DNA from: Acidobacteriota bacterium
Lineage (GTDB): Bacteria > Acidobacteriota > Terriglobia > Bryobacterales > Bryobacteraceae
Reading direction: 5' to 3'
NCBI GenBank assembly: GCA_947470805.1
Contig: CANIVU010000007.1
Coordinates: forward strand, 62,001-126,000
DNA: 64,000 bases
The notes beneath the pieces are model-generated. The model did no database searches. It saw only the letters and a program-made list of their open reading frames with translations, and was not told the origin of the DNA. Shown piece by piece: positions 44,672 through 53,422 of the stretch. A program made the translations under genes and the position numbers. Every line of letters begins with the position of its first letter. Position 1 is the stretch's first letter.

Positions 44672-45468
44672 AGAACGTCGGCGAACCCGCCCTTGAGGTG
44701 CCGGAAAAATAACCCGCCCAGAACGAAAGCGGTCACGCTCCAGGCCACCACAATCGCCAACTCGTCCCACTGCGGAGCGGCTGTCGAAAGCAGCCGCTCC
44801 CGGTACGCCCGCACAAAGAGCGACATCGGATTGCCGCGAATCAAGAACCGCATCCCCTCCGGAATCTTATCTTCCGTAATGAAGATCGGCGTCATCCAGA
44901 ACCAGAAGGTTAACAGTACCATCACCGCCTGGGCCGTATCCCGCACGTACACCTGCAAACTCGCAAACACCCACCCAATCCCCACACCCAGCAATCCAAT
45001 CAGCGCCATATACAGCGGCAGCAACAGCGCATACGGACTGATTCCGCCTTCCCAATACGCAATCGCAACCAGCGAAAGCGCCAGTGCCAGCAGGTGATTC
45101 GCCAGCGAGGAAAAGAAGACGCTAATCGGCAGCATCTCCGAGGGGAATAAGGTCTTCGTGATGAGGTTCGAATGCTCCAGCAGCGAATTGGCAGACCGCG
45201 TCACCGTCTCCTGAAACAGCATCCAAGGCAAATACCCGCACAGCAAAAAGATCGTGTAGTTGCTGGTCAACGCCCCGGCCGGCATCTCCGACTTCATGCA
45301 GTACTGAAACACGAAGGTCCAACTGGTCAGCATCACCAGCGGATGCACCAACCCCCAAAGCCAACCCGCCGCCGAGCCGATATACCGCTGCCGGAAATCG
45401 CGCTTGGCCAGCTGGAACAACAGGTTCCGGCGTTCAATCAGATTGCGTAAAAACTGGGCGCCAATCAC
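44668..45468 (-). CDS. ABC-2 type transporter permease (polysaccharide export-like)
   Basis: The 266-residue protein has six membrane helices and a re-entrant N-terminus, NLIERRNLLFQLAKRDFRQRY, then GWLWGLVHPLVMLTSWTFVF and the TMD end NPMSLFVRAYRERLL. This is the TagG/RfbA/KpsM type that exports O-antigen, teichoic acid or capsule chains. The start is GTG 45468 with GGAAAG just upstream; no methionine start fits. No ATPase partner gene is adjacent. It converges with the lipoprotein gene and shares 4 nt. Confidence 0.82.
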   Translation of the reverse strand: MIGAQFLRNLIERRNLLFQLAKRDFRQRYIGSAAGWLWGLVHPLVMLTSWTFVFQYCMKSEMPAGALTSNYTIFLLCGYLPWMLFQETVTRSANSLLEHSNLITKTLFPSEMLPISVFFSSLANHLLALALSLVAIAYWEGGISPYALLLPLYMALIGLLGVGIGWVFASLQVYVRDTAQAVMVLLTFWFWMTPIFITEDKIPEGMRFLIRGNPMSLFVRAYRERLLSTAAPQWDELAIVVAWSVTAFVLGGLFFRHLKGGFADVL

Positions 45469-45522
45469 GTCTTTCCAGTGTATCTGGAACCGCGCGCCCG
45501 TGTTTCGTGATACAGCTAAGAA

Positions 45523-45954
45523 ATGCGTCTCTTCGTCCTGCTCCTGGCAACGCTCACACTGCTCTCCTGCACCTCCGACAATCCCACCACCCCGCAAGCT
45601 GAAAAGCAGGACCCCGCCGCCCCCATCCCCGCCCACTACGAAAACGAGCGCGACGCCCAGCCGCTTCCCCCGACGCTCGCCGCCAGCGTCTTCTCCGACC
45701 CCAAGCTCGCGAAAATCTACGAAATCGCCGAGCGCATTCCTGCCGTCTTGGCGCAACAGCCCTGCTACTGCTACTGTGACCGCGGCCACGGCCACCGCAG
45801 CCTCCTTGACTGCCAACGCGACAACCACAGCGCCGGCTGCGCCGTCTGCCGCAAGGAAGTGCTCTTAGCCGACCGCATGACCCGCATGGGCCTAACCGCC
45901 AAAGAGATCCGCGCCTCCATCGTCCGTGGCGACTGGAAGCAAGTTGCCGAGTAG
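45523..45954 (+). CDS. PCYCGC-type Cys-rich lipoprotein
   Basis: The 143-residue product has a lipoprotein signal (FVLLLATLTLLSC) and an all-alpha middle segment. Its conserved core is PCYCYCDRGHGHRSLLDCQ followed by HSAGCAVC, the PCYCGC-motif family (PF13798-like) with seven cysteines and several histidines. This is likely to bind a metal ion such as zinc or copper at the cell surface; that is an inference. It is divergent from the ABC permease with a 54-nt gap and has no downstream partner on its strand. Confidence 0.8.
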   Translation: MRLFVLLLATLTLLSCTSDNPTTPQAEKQDPAAPIPAHYENERDAQPLPPTLAASVFSDPKLAKIYEIAERIPAVLAQQPCYCYCDRGHGHRSLLDCQRDNHSAGCAVCRKEVLLADRMTRMGLTAKEIRASIVRGDWKQVAE

Positions 45955-45996
45955 TCAGAAAGCGCCGGAGCCATCCCAGCCCCGGCGCCAGCTTAA

Positions 45997-46677
45997 TTAC
46001 CGGTCCTGCAGCGCCAGGAACCCAAATGGCGTTCCGCCCCCAACGGTGTCCACCGCGATCACCGTCCAGGCCGTACCAGGCGCAAAGGCCAACCGGCCAC
46101 TCTCAATCGCAATCGTCTTCGTACCGGCCGGCGTCACGCGGGCCATGTAGCCAACGTTCGCCCGCAGAGGAACATACCCGGAAGCTGCCGCGAACGGAAC
46201 GTTCGACAATGCCGCCTCCCGGCCCCGCAGCGCTTGGTAGGGAGCACCCACATAGACGTCTACCGCCGGCGCACTGGGCGCCCCGTGCACGACGCGGATA
46301 TAGGTATTCGTCGCGTCATTGGGAATGTTGTCCGCCAATACCAGAAGCCGCAGCGCCGGCGCTTTCGCCGCGAATCCCGCCGCAACAACCGTCAAGGAAC
46401 TCCCTGGTGTGAGCGAGGCGTTTAACTCGGCCACTTTCGTCTGCGTTCCGGCGAAAAACACCTGAAAAATACGCTGTCCAGCCGGCAAATCCACATAATC
46501 GGTCGCTCCGCGATAGGCCAGATTATCCAGCGCCACAGCGCCATCCACATAGATGTCCACGGCCGGAGCGTCGGGGCTCGCATGGACTACCCGAACACGC
46601 GCCGAAGGCGCCTGCGCGTAAGTCAATCCAGTAAATAGCAGGGCGGCGGCAGCCACCTGCAAAAAGAAGTTCTTCAT
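45997..46677 (-). CDS. DUF4397 domain-containing secreted protein
   Basis: The 226-residue protein has a leader (LQVAAAALLFTGLTYAQ) and two DUF4397 domains, signalled by ARVRVVHASPDAPAVDIYVDG (about 20-40) and the near copy IRVVHGAPSAPAVDVYVG. These are extracellular beta-sandwich modules of unknown function. ATG 46677 has GGAGTTT at 8 nt; the further upstream in-frame methionine lacks one. The leader mRNA is highly structured (see the inverted repeat feature). Confidence 0.85.
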   Translation of the reverse strand: MKNFFLQVAAAALLFTGLTYAQAPSARVRVVHASPDAPAVDIYVDGAVALDNLAYRGATDYVDLPAGQRIFQVFFAGTQTKVAELNASLTPGSSLTVVAAGFAAKAPALRLLVLADNIPNDATNTYIRVVHGAPSAPAVDVYVGAPYQALRGREAALSNVPFAAASGYVPLRANVGYMARVTPAGTKTIAIESGRLAFAPGTAWTVIAVDTVGGGTPFGFLALQDR

Positions 46678-46754
46678 GGTTTGGAAACTCCGTGATGTTA
46701 GTCTGTGTGACTCGACGGTCACGAGCTACACGAACTCACAGATATTCCAAACCA
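46677..46754 (-). promoter_or_regulatory. Nested inverted repeats in the DUF4397 mRNA leader
   Basis: Three inverted repeats are nested: outer 10-bp arms TGGTTTGGAA (46677-46686) and TTCCAAACCA (46745-46754), middle TCTGTG (46702-46707) / CACAGA (46737-46742), and inner GTGAC / GTCAC. On the mRNA the outer arm covers the nucleotides between the ribosome site and the ATG, including its A. Such a hairpin could hide or expose the start codon. Confidence 0.5.
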
Positions 46755-46793
46755 CAAAGGTGGCATCAAAGATTTTATATGCGTTTTTTCGAA

Positions 46794-47960
46794 CTATTCC
46801 GCTGGCGGAGCAGCCTTCGGGCGCAGGCTGTTTAAGTACGCAATCAGGTCAGTCATTTCCGGCTGTGTAAACAGCGGCCACGGCACCTGCTTGGCTTTCA
46901 TGCCCTGCAACATCGCCGGTCCGTGTTGCCACAGTACCGACATGATCGAAAACGGCCGCAACGGATCCGTACGGCCCGACAGCCACTGCTTCAAGTCCGG
47001 CGCGCCGCCACCGGTTTGATTGTGGCAGGTCGTGCAGTTCTTCTTCGCAAATGCCTTTTCGCCCCGTGCCGCGTTCCCCTGTTCGGCGAACAACGTCGTA
47101 TCCCACAGATAGGAAACGATCTCCTGCATCTCCTGGGCTTCCAGGTGAGGCAGCGGCTGGCCACTCTTCTTCGACTGCGCGGCCATCAACGGCGCATGAT
47201 TCCACATCGCCACCGAGAAGTCCGTAACCGTTGCCGACGTCAACCGCTTATCCAACGCCATCTTTCCCTGGTGGCAGGCAAAACATCCCTTTTCCTTGAA
47301 AAGCGATTCGCCCAATCCGCGTGAGGTCAGCGTAAACTCCCGAATCACGCCGCGCGTCTCCGGCAGGCTCTGAACGTACACCAACAGGTCGGTCAACTCA
47401 CTGCCAGTCAAACTTACCCATTTGATCTTCCGAGCCGCCATCGCGGCCTGCATTTGCGGCGCATGATTCCACATCTGCTGCGCGAACACCAGCGGTGAAC
47501 CTGCCGCCTTCCAGTTCGAAATCGAAGGGCCCCCGCCTGCAACCGGCGTCGACCGCGCATGGCACTCCGCGCAGTGGCTGGCCGTAAACACCCGCGCCCC
47601 GCGCGCCGCGTCGCCCGGCTTGTCGAAATACCGGATCGATTGGAAATACGCGAACAGATCTCCGGCCTGCTCTTCGGTAATCGAAGGCGGCTTCGATCCC
47701 TTCAGGTCCATGCTCGCCCACATCGACGGCGCGTGATTCCACATCGCGCTCGCCATCGACGACGGCGTATGGTTGCGCCCGCGCGCTCGTCCCAGATCCG
47801 GCGCCGTCGAGCCGCCATCGGTTCCCATCTTGTGGCACCCGATGCAACCCAGACTCCGTATCAGTTCCGATCCGCGCCGGGCATCCCCGGGGATCGATTT
47901 CGCCGTGGCAGTGACAGCGCAAACGGCAAGCAGTAGGACTGCTAGTAGTGGTCTTTTCAT
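46794..47960 (-). CDS. Four-repeat c-type cytochrome with MWNHAP motifs
   Basis: The 388-residue exported protein (LLAVLLLAVCAVTATA leader) consists of four cytochrome-like repeats. Heme motifs are CIGCH, CAECH, CFACH and CTTCH. Each is followed about 40 residues later by MWNHAPSM, MWNHAPQM, MWNHAPLM and, in the last repeat, LWQHGPAM, and each repeat ends with a D/E[LI]xxYL-type helix. The methionine or histidine may be the sixth heme ligand. Periplasmic electron transfer is probable; partners are not adjacent. Confidence 0.83.
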   Translation of the reverse strand: MKRPLLAVLLLAVCAVTATAKSIPGDARRGSELIRSLGCIGCHKMGTDGGSTAPDLGRARGRNHTPSSMASAMWNHAPSMWASMDLKGSKPPSITEEQAGDLFAYFQSIRYFDKPGDAARGARVFTASHCAECHARSTPVAGGGPSISNWKAAGSPLVFAQQMWNHAPQMQAAMAARKIKWVSLTGSELTDLLVYVQSLPETRGVIREFTLTSRGLGESLFKEKGCFACHQGKMALDKRLTSATVTDFSVAMWNHAPLMAAQSKKSGQPLPHLEAQEMQEIVSYLWDTTLFAEQGNAARGEKAFAKKNCTTCHNQTGGGAPDLKQWLSGRTDPLRPFSIMSVLWQHGPAMLQGMKAKQVPWPLFTQPEMTDLIAYLNSLRPKAAPPAE

Positions 47961-48117
47961 AAACCCCTCGCTTCGTGATCACCGGCCACGAAAGGTTCGT
48001 CCGAAATCGCTGGCTACATGGATTACGGCCGCTTAATAAAGCATAACCCGCCGGGGGCCGATAATCAATGGAAAACCCCGCCAATGGCAGGGTCCGAAAC
48101 TCGCTATTTGGGTGGGT

Positions 48118-48194
48118 TGGGGTGCCTAACGGGGCTTGAACCCGTGACATCCGGAACCACAATCCGGCGCTCTACCAACTGAGCTATAGGCACC
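48118..48194 (-). tRNA. tRNA-His (anticodon GTG)
   Basis: The minus strand folds into a standard cloverleaf with G(-1) at 48194, the acceptor GGTGCCTA pairing with TAGGCACC, a D-arm AGCTCAGTTGGTAGAGC, an anticodon loop TTGTGGT (GTG) on a CCGGA/TCCGG stem and a GGTTCAA T-loop. The 3' CCA is encoded at 48118-48120. Sequence closely resembles E. coli tRNA-His. Confidence 0.96.
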
Positions 48195-48213
48195 ACAAGC
48201 AACGACATTCTGA

Positions 48214-49383
48214 TTATAACAAAAACCGCCGCACGAAGTCAGCGCCCGACAGGATTACAAATGAATTTGTGAAGTCGATCAGGAACGCCCCCACCACCGG
48301 AACCGCCAGCCGCGCCCGCGGCGCCGCCCCATAGCGCCCCTCCAATGCCGCCATCGACGCCACCGCGTTCGCCGTCGTCCCCAACATGAACCCCGTCCAC
48401 CCCGCCGTCGCCACCGCGCCCTCATAGTCCCGGCCCAACCACCGGTAGGCCACGAAGACCGCAAACAGCGTCGTAACCACCACCTGGACCGTCAAAATCA
48501 GCACCAAAGGCACCGCTAATGACGCCAAAACCCACAACTTTAGCGTCAAAAGTGCCATCGAAATGAACAGTCCGAGGCTCAATCCACCCGCTTTTCCTAA
48601 CACCTCTTCATCCAAACGAACCCGCCCCCGGTCGTCCACAAACCGGATCACCGCCGCCACAATCATCGCGCCGATATAGCCCGGCAACGTCACCCCAGCC
48701 GCCGCGATCCCCCGGCTCACCACCGAACCAAGCCCCATCGCGATGCCAATCGCCCCCAGCGTAAACAGCCACTCCCCGCGCTGCACCACGGTCGCAGGCG
48801 CCACTTCCCCGCCCCGCGAAATCAATCCGTGCCGCCGGATCAGCCATCCCCCCACCGCCCCGCCCAACAATCCAGCCGCCAAAATCCCGAACACCGCCGA
48901 CGCCACCCCCACCGTCTGCGCATCCGCCACGCCCATGTCTTCAAACGTTTTCCCAAACGCCAGCGCCGTCGCCGGCCCGCCGGCCAGCGTCGTCGAACCC
49001 GCGATAATCCCCAATAGCGGGTTCAGCCCCAGCAGCTTCGCGCACAATACGCCCACGCCGTTCTGCAACTCCGCCCCCGCCAAGGCCAGTGCCAGGCACA
49101 CCAGCACCGTGCCGCTGTCCCGCCGCAACAAACTCACGCTCGCCCGCAGTCCGATCGTCGTGAAAAACACCAGCGTAAACAGGTCGCGCAGAACGGTATC
49201 GAACTCGCATTCGACACCCGCGGCGCGCAACGCGGATACCCCGGCTGCCAGTAGCAGGCCCCCGGTCACCGGTCGCGGAATGTTCCAGCGGTCCAACAAG
49301 CCAACGCGGCCATGCGCCCAGCCGGCGAGCCACAGCCCGCCCGCCGCCAGCGCCAATGTCTCGGCCGCGTTGGCCCGGAACAC
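48214..49383 (-). CDS. gltS: Sodium/glutamate symporter GltS-like
   Basis: The 389-residue integral membrane protein has the GltS pattern: IPRPVTGGLLLAAGV, FFTTIGLRASVSLLRRD, LGIIAGSTTLAGGPATALAFG and late MLGTTANAVASMAAL, with about ten helices in two inverted repeats. GltS imports glutamate with sodium. The GTG start at 49383 directly abuts the UbiD stop, so the two are probably one transcript. No ribosome site separate from the UbiD end is visible. Confidence 0.87.
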   Translation of the reverse strand: MFRANAAETLALAAGGLWLAGWAHGRVGLLDRWNIPRPVTGGLLLAAGVSALRAAGVECEFDTVLRDLFTLVFFTTIGLRASVSLLRRDSGTVLVCLALALAGAELQNGVGVLCAKLLGLNPLLGIIAGSTTLAGGPATALAFGKTFEDMGVADAQTVGVASAVFGILAAGLLGGAVGGWLIRRHGLISRGGEVAPATVVQRGEWLFTLGAIGIAMGLGSVVSRGIAAAGVTLPGYIGAMIVAAVIRFVDDRGRVRLDEEVLGKAGGLSLGLFISMALLTLKLWVLASLAVPLVLILTVQVVVTTLFAVFVAYRWLGRDYEGAVATAGWTGFMLGTTANAVASMAALEGRYGAAPRARLAVPVVGAFLIDFTNSFVILSGADFVRRFLL

Positions 49384-50829
49384 CTACAGCCCCGCTTTCT
49401 TCCAGAGAGCGTCCACGCGCGACTTCACCTCGGCCGGCATCGTAATGACGTCCGGCCACGGCCGCGTGAACCCCTCCTCCTTCCACTTCTTGGTCGCATC
49501 GATGCCAAACTTCGAGCCCCAGTTGGCCATCCGGCTGGAATGATCCAGCGAATCGATCGGGCCCATGGCGAACTCAATGTCCCGTTGCGGGTCGATATTG
49601 TTCAACGCCTTCCAGGCCACTTCGCTGTAGTTCTGCACGTCCACGTCTTCATCGACGACAACGATGCACTTGGTGAACATCGCCTGCCCCAGGCCCCAGA
49701 TCGCATGCATCACCTTCCGCGCCTGCATCGGGTAGCTCTTGCGAATCGACACCAGCATCAGGTTGTGGAAGATCCCCTCGGCCGGCATACACATGTCCCG
49801 GATTTCCGGAATCTGGAGGCGCATCAGCGGCAGGAACATCCGCTCAATCGCCTTGCCCATGAAGTAATCCTCCATCGGCGGCGGCCCGACGATGGTGGTC
49901 GCATAGATCGGATTCTTGCGCCGCGTCACGCAGGTCACGTGGAACACCGGGTACTCGTCTTCGAGGGAATAAAAGCCGGTGTGATCCCCGAACGGCCCTT
50001 CCGTCCGGGTCTCGCCAAGTTCGACGTAGCCTTCCAGCACGATCTCCGAATTGGCCGGCACGTCGATGTCCACCGTCTCGCACTGCACCATCTCCACGGG
50101 TTTCTTCCGCAGGAATCCGGCAATCATCATCTCGTCCAGATCCGGCGGCAGCGGCAGAATGGCCGAGTACATGACGGCCGGGTCGGCCCCGATGGCAACG
50201 GCGACATCCATCCGTTTTTCGCCGGCCTTGAACCGCCGCCGGTAGTGCTCGGCGCCCTGCTTGTGCGTCTGCCAGTGCATGCCCGTCGTGCGTTCATCGT
50301 AGACCTGCATGCGGTACATGCCGCAATTGCGCTTGCCGGTTTCCGGGTTCTTGGTGAACACCATCGGCAGCGTAATGAACGGGCCACCGTCCTGCGGCCA
50401 GCAGGTCAGCACCGGAATCTCTTTCAGGTTAAAGCCATCTTTCTGGATGACCTCCTTGCAGGGCCCGCTGGAAACTTTCTTCGCAAAGAAACTGCCCATC
50501 TCCGCCAGCTTCGGCAGCATAGAGAGTTTGTTCAACAATCCCTGCGGCATCTGCATTTGCAGATAGTCGGTGATGCGGTCGGCGATGTCCTGGAACTGGT
50601 CAACCTGCAGCGCGATCTCCATGCGCTTCTGGCTGGCGAAGGCATTGATCAGCACCGGCATCTTGTAACCCTTAGGGTTCTCAAACAACAAAGCCGGCCC
50701 GTTCTGTTTCACAGAACGGTCGGCGAACTCGGTGATTTCCAGGACCGGGTCCACTTCGAGAGAGACGCGCTTCAGTTCTCCTGCTTTTTCCAAAGCCGAG
50801 ATGAAGTCGCGAAGATCGCTATATGCCAT
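49384..50829 (-). CDS. UbiD family prenylated-FMN decarboxylase
   Basis: The 481-residue enzyme matches UbiD: SDLRDFISALEKAGELKRV at the N-terminus, YRRRFKAGEKRMDVAVAIG, RTEGPFGDHTGFYSLEDEYP (catalytic E, R and D region) and LMLVSIRKSYPMQARKVM. Prenylated FMN-dependent UbiD enzymes decarboxylate hydroxybenzoates, including steps in menaquinone or ubiquinone making. Length and sequence fit 4-hydroxy-3-polyprenylbenzoate or menaquinone-pathway types. No ubiX is adjacent. Divergent from fabG. Confidence 0.88.
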   Translation of the reverse strand: MAYSDLRDFISALEKAGELKRVSLEVDPVLEITEFADRSVKQNGPALLFENPKGYKMPVLINAFASQKRMEIALQVDQFQDIADRITDYLQMQMPQGLLNKLSMLPKLAEMGSFFAKKVSSGPCKEVIQKDGFNLKEIPVLTCWPQDGGPFITLPMVFTKNPETGKRNCGMYRMQVYDERTTGMHWQTHKQGAEHYRRRFKAGEKRMDVAVAIGADPAVMYSAILPLPPDLDEMMIAGFLRKKPVEMVQCETVDIDVPANSEIVLEGYVELGETRTEGPFGDHTGFYSLEDEYPVFHVTCVTRRKNPIYATTIVGPPPMEDYFMGKAIERMFLPLMRLQIPEIRDMCMPAEGIFHNLMLVSIRKSYPMQARKVMHAIWGLGQAMFTKCIVVVDEDVDVQNYSEVAWKALNNIDPQRDIEFAMGPIDSLDHSSRMANWGSKFGIDATKKWKEEGFTRPWPDVITMPAEVKSRVDALWKKAGL

Positions 50830-50840
50830 ATGATGATTCC

Positions 50841-51575
50841 ATGATAGTTCGTACCGCTTTCGTCACTGGCGCCAGCCGCGGAATTGGTAAGGCTTGCGCC
50901 TTTGCGCTCGCCGCCGCCGGGGCTCGGGTCGTCGTTGCCGCCAGGACTCTCGACCGTTGTGAAGAAGTCGCCGCCGAGATCCGCGCACAAGGCCACCAAG
51001 CCATGGCCGTCGCCATTGATTTGTCCTCTAAAGAATCGATTGTCCAAGCCGTCGGACAGGCGGCAAAAGATTTCGGTCCCATCCACATTCTGGTCAATAA
51101 CGCCGGTATCACCAAAGACGGATTGGCTCTCCGGATGAAGACCGAGGACTGGACCTCCGTCATCGACACCAACCTGAGCGGCTCCTTCTACGCCAGCCAG
51201 GCCGTCATGCAGGGAATGATGAAGGAGCGCTGGGGGCGCATCATCAACATCGCCTCCGTCGTCGGTCAAATGGGCAACGCCGGACAGGCCAACTATGTCG
51301 CCGCCAAAGCCGGCCTCATCGGCCTCACCAAGTCGCTCGCCCGGGAACTCTCCAGCCGGAACATCACCGTCAACGCCGTCGCGCCCGGCTTCATCTCCAC
51401 CGACATGACGGCCGTGCTCAGCGAAGACATCAAGCAGAAAATGCTGGTCAACATCCCGCTCGCCCGCTTCGGCTCCTCCGAAGACATCGCCGAAGCGGTG
51501 AAGTTCCTGGCCTCCGATGCTGCCGGATACATCACCGGGCACGTCCTGGACGTCAACGGCGGCATGTACATGTAA
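50841..51575 (+). CDS. fabG: 3-oxoacyl-ACP reductase FabG-like
   Basis: FabG reduces 3-oxoacyl-ACP in fatty-acid synthesis. The 244-residue SDR protein has TGASRGIG, NNAGITKDGL, catalytic serine in INIASVVG, NYVAAKAG (Y and K) and the FabG-typical end ITGHVLDVNGGMYM. ATG 50841 gives the standard length; ATG 50823 would add 6 residues and overlap ubiD. Start codons of the divergent pair are only 11 nt apart. Confidence 0.88.
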   Translation: MIVRTAFVTGASRGIGKACAFALAAAGARVVVAARTLDRCEEVAAEIRAQGHQAMAVAIDLSSKESIVQAVGQAAKDFGPIHILVNNAGITKDGLALRMKTEDWTSVIDTNLSGSFYASQAVMQGMMKERWGRIINIASVVGQMGNAGQANYVAAKAGLIGLTKSLARELSSRNITVNAVAPGFISTDMTAVLSEDIKQKMLVNIPLARFGSSEDIAEAVKFLASDAAGYITGHVLDVNGGMYM

Positions 51576-51605
51576 GTTGCGCCTGGGGCACAGCGGGCGC
51601 CAGTC

Positions 51606-53006
51606 CTACTGCGCGCCCCGCCCCAGGAGCACCGTTTTCAACGTGTTCAGGATGATGTACATGTCCAAAGAAAACGAGATGTGCTTGATGTAGTAGAGGT
51701 CGTACTCGAGCTTGGTGATCGTGTCCTCGATCGTGTCGCCGTACTTGTGATTGATCTGCGCCCAGCCCGTTAACCCGGGCTTCACGCAATGCCGCTGGCG
51801 ATAGAAGGGGATTTTCTCCGACAACGCTTGCACGAACTCCGGCCGCTCCGGCCGCGGCCCGACAAAGCTCATGTCCCCGCGCAAGACATTCCAGAACTGG
51901 GGCAGCTCATCGATGCGGAATGTGCGAAGATACTTGCCGATTCCGGTGATGCGCGGATCGTTCTTCGATGCCCAAACGGCGCCCGTTCTCGCTTCGGCAT
52001 CTACGAACATGGAGCGAAATTTGAGTACTGAGATGTGTTTGCCGTTGAGCCCAACGCGCGTTTGGCGATAGAGGACCGGGCCCTTCGAAGTCAGCCGCAC
52101 CAGCAACGCCGCCAGCAACATCAGCGGCAGCGCGGCGATCCCACCGATCAGGGCAACCAGAAACGAATAGACCTGCTGCACGGCGACGCTATTCGGGCTA
52201 GGCCCCAACTCACTGGAAAAAACCAGCTGCGAGGGGCGCAGGTCGCGCGTCGAGACACGGCCGAAACAGCTCTCGTAGAGCGAAGCCGCCTCTTCCACGT
52301 GGATGCCGGACAACCGGAGATCGAGCAGCTCGTAGACCGGCAAACGCGCGCGCCGTTCCGCCATGCCGACAACGATCCGTTCCGGATTCTGGGCCGCCAC
52401 CACCGCGCGCAAGTCCGACAGTTGGCCAAGGCACGGCACCGCCCCCATATCCGGCCGGGGTCCGTCGCCGGTTGCCCCATCGTCCAGATAGCCAACCACC
52501 CGGTAACCCATCTCAATCCGCTCCTGCATGCGCTTGCTGATCTCCGCCAGCACAGGAGACGAACCCAGCAAAAGCATCGCTGGGGCGTGCAGTGACGTCA
52601 GGACCAGACGCAGAAAAAGGATTCGCCAGGCAGGCAACAACACCAGAATCAGCCCGGAGGCGTAGATCATGACCCAACGAGGCAAAATGAGCGTCGGATT
52701 CACATATGTGGACATGGCCTGAATAATGAACGCCAGTCCTACGGCCATCATGATCTGCTGGAACAGAAAAATTCGGCTTCGAATTCGCAAATCCGTGTAC
52801 AAATCCTGGAAATATAACCCCAATAATATGCTCAGGACGGCAATCGCAATGCGCGGCCCACCGCCGTCGTAGAGCAGCACGAACTCCGGGTCCACCTCGG
52901 TCGCGCTGACCAGCGCCACCACGAAGCACATCACCAAGAGAATCACTTCTGAGATCAGAAGCGCCACGACACTGGTGGGAATGAATACCCGGAAGATTCG
53001 GATCAT
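51606..53006 (-). CDS. Polyprenyl-phosphate sugar phosphotransferase (exopolysaccharide initiation)
   Basis: The 466-residue membrane protein has four N-terminal helices, a nucleotide-binding-like cytoplasmic domain and a fifth helix. Its C-terminal sugar transferase domain carries PVLYRQTRVGLNGK, VLKFRSMFVDAE, ELPQFWNVLRGDMSFVGPRP and KPGLTGWAQIN. It transfers a sugar phosphate to undecaprenyl phosphate to begin exopolysaccharide. Close to the EpsB/PEP-CTERM-type family. It is transcribed away from the isc operon, with a 416-nt gap to it. Confidence 0.9.
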   Translation of the reverse strand: MIRIFRVFIPTSVVALLISEVILLVMCFVVALVSATEVDPEFVLLYDGGGPRIAIAVLSILLGLYFQDLYTDLRIRSRIFLFQQIMMAVGLAFIIQAMSTYVNPTLILPRWVMIYASGLILVLLPAWRILFLRLVLTSLHAPAMLLLGSSPVLAEISKRMQERIEMGYRVVGYLDDGATGDGPRPDMGAVPCLGQLSDLRAVVAAQNPERIVVGMAERRARLPVYELLDLRLSGIHVEEAASLYESCFGRVSTRDLRPSQLVFSSELGPSPNSVAVQQVYSFLVALIGGIAALPLMLLAALLVRLTSKGPVLYRQTRVGLNGKHISVLKFRSMFVDAEARTGAVWASKNDPRITGIGKYLRTFRIDELPQFWNVLRGDMSFVGPRPERPEFVQALSEKIPFYRQRHCVKPGLTGWAQINHKYGDTIEDTITKLEYDLYYIKHISFSLDMYIILNTLKTVLLGRGAQ

Positions 53007-53422
53007 AGCGCTAGCGCAGCCCTATCCGCCTCTGTCCGAACTGCCGTTCAGGCTCCATTTTTCCCCGTCCCATTCCCCTGTGTGCGTCTCCTTCGCCGTC
53101 TTGTGCTATTCGGAACTCTGCCCGAAGTAAATGAAAAAAAAGCCCTTCCGGATTATAGCTTACATTTTCAGACGCGATTCGCCGTCCAGATATACCTATC
53201 GGACCCTTCGGCCAATTTCATCAGGCCACTTTTTTGCATCCTATCTCTTCTTGGCGATGTCTATAGGGAGGAATGCGGACCGTTTCAGTCGGAGTTTATC
53301 TCGTTCAAGACAAAGGCATCCCCGTTCCGTATTCCCAGTTGCTACCCACTGAAAGGTGCGGTACCATCCAACTAGGACCGATTCAGTCTCAATTCAATTC
53401 GAGGCCTCGCTCCGAACAGCCG
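53007..53422. promoter_or_regulatory. Isc operon control region with two 13-bp boxes
   Basis: No convincing gene lies here. Two near-identical boxes, GACCGTTTCAGTC (53278-53290) and GACCGATTCAGTC (53376-53388), are 98 nt apart and both are imperfect dyads (GAC...GTC). A possible -35 TTGCTA (53339-53344) and -10 TACCAT (53362-53367), spaced 17 nt, sit just before the second box, so it would overlap the transcription start. The stretch near 53140-53250 is AT-richer than its surroundings. Confidence 0.5.

Noticed and set aside
53273-53422. Longer N-terminus for the Rrf2 regulator
   Set aside because: Strong ribosome site but the added residues do not resemble the family; ATG 53423 gives normal alignment of cysteines with IscR.
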